In this document: piece by piece, positions 14,049-15,363 of the stretch
Numbering within the stretch: the first letter of the stretch is position 1
How the letters are laid out: each line of letters starts with the position of its first letter
Assembly (NCBI GenBank): GCA_017553815.1
Contig: JAFZJT010000061.1
Span: 1-15,363, forward strand
Reading direction: 5' to 3'
DNA length: 15,363 nucleotides
Source of the DNA: Clostridia bacterium
GTDB lineage: Bacteria; Bacillota_A; Clostridia; Christensenellales; CAG-138
Position numbers and translations under genes: made by a program
Notes under the pieces: model-generated
What the model was told of the DNA's origin: nothing
Databases searched by the model: none
The model's input: only the letters and a program-made list of their open reading frames with translations

Positions 14049-14063
14049 ATATCTTTAAGATAT
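14049..14063 (-). repeat. Palindrome in the leader of the SGNH operon
   Basis: ATATCTT (14049-14055) and AAGATAT (14057-14063) are exact complements around one base. It lies about 25-40 nt downstream of the predicted transcription start, so it could be an operator or just an AT-rich hairpin. Confidence 0.4.
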
Positions 14064-14092
14064 GCAGACGCATACAGACCCATCCTAACAAT

Positions 14093-14121
14093 ATTCTACC
14101 ATATCTGCTCCTTTATGTCAA
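14093..14121 (-). promoter_or_regulatory. Sigma-A promoter of the SGNH-DUF4358-MBOAT operon
   Basis: Minus strand: consensus TTGACA (complement of 14116-14121), 17-nt spacer, TAGAAT (complement of 14093-14098) with TGG immediately before it as extended -10. Predicted start near 14086, giving a leader of about 93 nt to ATG 13993. Confidence 0.8.
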
Positions 14122-14283
14122 ACTGAATAAAGAAATGACAGGATCTGTTCATGCTGTTGGCAATATACAAATCAAGCTCTGGTTCGGACTGATCTTCGCC
14201 CGCTCTGCCGATCATCCGCATCGAACCTTATGCATGATCAACAGCTCCACATCATACCCCGGGCACAGTTTCTTTCAAAGTGC

Positions 14284-14311
14284 AAAACCGCCGTCCGTTA
14301 TTGGACGGCGG
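14284..14311 (-). terminator. Intrinsic terminator of thiT
   Basis: On the minus strand CCGCCGTCC, a 6-nt loop and GGACGGCGG form a perfect 9-bp GC-rich stem (14288-14311 on the plus axis) followed by TTTT. It lies 20 nt after the thiT stop codon. Confidence 0.92.
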
Positions 14312-14330
14312 CAGAATTTCAATTTGGCAA

Positions 14331-15266
14331 TCAGTATTTGAGTGCGCGTTTGATAGCCTTGCGGAATGCGGGGATGAGCGCGATAACCGCGCAGATCGCG
14401 ATATCGGCGAACATATAGGGAGCGTTGTACGACAAGGACGCCCAGATATTTGAGCCGAGTCCTACGCCGTTTTCGCCGAAGAAAATGACGCCGTCGATAA
14501 AGTGCATCACGAAGCGGGCGAAGCCGCCGATAAGAACGGTGATGAGCAGCTTATCGATGCCCTTCACGCAGCCGCCGAGGCCGATCATTGCGAACGCAAC
14601 GGGGTACTCAAGCAGAAATGAGGTCCAGTGATAGCCCTGCGGGTTCTGAACATACTGCAGAACGCCGTAAACCGCGCCCGCGAGAATGCCCCATTTGAGG
14701 CCGTAGCGGTTGGCATAGATCATCAGCGGCAGCATGCTTGCAAGCGTTACCGAGCCGCCGAGAGGCATTGAGAAGAGCTTGATGTAGCTGAGAACGAAGC
14801 TGAGCGCGATGCAGAGCGCGCCGTGAACGAGCATGAGAGTGGGGTTTGCCTTCTTCTCTGTCGAGATCTGCTTATCGTCCTTTTTGCGATTTGCAAGATA
14901 GACGATGATCACAGCTGCAAGCGCAAGCGCCGAACCGAAGAAGATCCAGCCCTTCGCGTCGACCTTCTTGAGCTTTTTGAAAAGAACGAACTCGATATTG
15001 AGCTTCTCCTCAGACTGCTCCGATGCGCCGGTGGTCGTGGTATCGCCCGATGCGCCGATGGTCGTGGTATCGCCCGCATCGGCGGTGTCGCCGGCTTCGG
15101 GCTTCTCATCGGAGGATGCGGGTGGCGCGGTGACGCTCGCAACCGGAGCCGGGATGGCCGCGCGCACGGCGGAACGGGTCACGAAGCCGCAGAGCGCAAG
15201 GACGGCGATAAAGGCGAACGCAAGCGCGGACAGCCTTTTGAGCATCGCGGAACTGTTTTTGAACAT
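14331..15266 (-). CDS. thiT: ECF-type thiamine transporter substrate-binding subunit ThiT, N-terminally extended
   Basis: 311 residues from ATG 15266, which has GGGAG upstream; a start 15 codons further up would run into the riboswitch terminator. Residues about 141-308 are the six-helix ThiT S-component that binds thiamine and works with the shared ECF ATPase/EcfT module encoded elsewhere. Family residues include the EY of LLEYPVAF (220-221), and R251, H255, G259 and N281, whose spacing equals that of L. lactis K121, H125, G129 and N151. The position equivalent to W133 is F263. Unlike the usual about 180-residue ThiT, the N terminus adds a signal-like helix (11-30), a Thr/Gly/Asp/Glu-rich segment (45-90) with a tandem repeat, and one more helix (106-125). 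Controlled by a TPP riboswitch. Confidence 0.92.
   Translation of the reverse strand: MFKNSSAMLKRLSALAFAFIAVLALCGFVTRSAVRAAIPAPVASVTAPPASSDEKPEAGDTADAGDTTTIGASGDTTTTGASEQSEEKLNIEFVLFKKLKKVDAKGWIFFGSALALAAVIIVYLANRKKDDKQISTEKKANPTLMLVHGALCIALSFVLSYIKLFSMPLGGSVTLASMLPLMIYANRYGLKWGILAGAVYGVLQYVQNPQGYHWTSFLLEYPVAFAMIGLGGCVKGIDKLLITVLIGGFARFVMHFIDGVIFFGENGVGLGSNIWASLSYNAPYMFADIAICAVIALIPAFRKAIKRALKY
15021..15074 (-). repeat. 27-bp tandem repeat inside thiT
   Basis: Two adjacent 27-bp units (15021-15047 and 15048-15074) differ at one base and encode a nine-residue unit of the type GDTTTxGAS in the thiT extension. A shorter degenerate copy follows on the plus axis (15075-15092). In-frame and non-disruptive, it looks like slippage within a disordered linker. 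Confidence 0.85.
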
Positions 15267-15277
15267 AGGTTTCTCCC

Positions 15278-15308
15278 AAAACAAAATCCCCCGCAAACGG
15301 TGCGGAGG
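15278..15308 (-). terminator. Terminator expression platform of the TPP riboswitch
   Basis: On the minus strand CCTCCGC (complement of 15302-15308) and GCGGGGG (complement of 15288-15294) pair through one G-U around ACCGTTT, then ATTTTGTTTT follows. The hairpin ends 22 nt before the thiT ATG and is the expected off-switch, formed when thiamine pyrophosphate is bound. Confidence 0.75.
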
Positions 15309-15333
15309 CAAAATTATGCTTGAATTTCCGTAC

Positions 15334-15363
15334 CGCTTCCCTACGCAGGCATTACCCCAACAG
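15334..15363 (-). promoter_or_regulatory. TPP riboswitch (THI element), 3' part only
   Basis: Minus strand reads GGGGTAATGCCTGCGTAGGGAAGC, which matches the highly conserved 3' half of the thiamine pyrophosphate aptamer (GGxTAATxCCxGCGTAGGGAA). The 5' half, including the CTGAGA motif, is beyond the right window edge. It agrees with the downstream gene being a thiamine transporter subunit, so thiT should be repressed when thiamine pyrophosphate is plentiful. Confidence 0.9.

Larger units (their letters stand above)
13994..14330. other. Intergenic region between the SGNH gene and thiT
   Basis: This 337-bp gap contains, from right to left, the thiT terminator (14284-14311), about 160 bp in which I see no gene or structure, a sigma-A promoter (14093-14121) and the roughly 90-nt leader of the SGNH operon. 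The leader holds a palindrome (14049-14063). No ORF with a ribosome binding site was found. Confidence 0.7.

Noticed and set aside
15021..15092. Tandem 27-bp repeats considered as a CRISPR array
   Set aside because: The units are directly adjacent with no spacers, remain in frame and encode a repetitive peptide inside thiT.

Overview
The window looks like a chromosomal segment of an endospore-forming member of class Clostridia, most likely an uncultured gut lineage of moderate-to-high GC. The grounds are a spoVT homologue, a DUF2508/bofA pair, a stand-alone Spo0A-type DNA-binding domain, a class A RNase P RNA, an ECF-type thiamine transporter subunit under a TPP riboswitch, strong GGAGG ribosome binding sites and TTG/GTG starts. 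I saw no phage, insertion sequence, CRISPR array, tRNA or rRNA.

Layout, left to right. (1) 1-2026, plus strand: the 3' end of an M24 Xaa-Pro peptidase, efp, a CD1247-type acidic Cys-rich zinc-ribbon protein, then trmK. (2) 2074-4042, plus: a Nif3-like metal protein, a coiled-coil C4 zinc-ribbon protein and rnpB with a strong terminator. (3) 4161-5090, plus: a membrane-anchored SPOR-domain protein, whose 3' end overlaps by 56 bp a convergent gene for a receiver-less Spo0A C-terminal domain (5035-5463, minus). (4) 5659-6237, minus: spoVT, with a near-consensus sigma-G promoter. (5) 6463-10829, plus: an S-adenosylhomocysteine hydrolase homologue, a secreted amidase, DUF2508, bofA and an MTA/SAH deaminase. 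(6) 10948-13993, minus: an extracellular acyl-transfer operon (SGNH lipoprotein, DUF4358 lipoprotein, MBOAT) behind a sigma-A promoter. (7) 14331-15363, minus: thiT with its TPP riboswitch, whose aptamer is cut by the window edge.

How the genes fit together. Region 5 mixes late-sporulation functions (bofA, amidase) with two enzymes of S-adenosylhomocysteine disposal. The hydrolase is the short archaeal/Thermotoga type and lies four genes from an SAH deaminase, so SAH may be recycled through S-inosylhomocysteine; this is the most testable metabolic idea here. Region 6 has the architecture of a polysaccharide O-acetylation machine: a membrane acyl-exporting MBOAT plus two outward-facing lipoproteins. 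Much of the rest is the ordinary Clostridia core neighbourhood (efp/CD1247; trmK/nif3/zinc ribbon/rnpB). I see no convincing wholly new system; the less familiar parts are the Spo0A-like protein, the SPOR protein with a paired 5'-leader hairpin, the Asp/Cys tract of the CD1247 protein, and the N-terminally extended ThiT.
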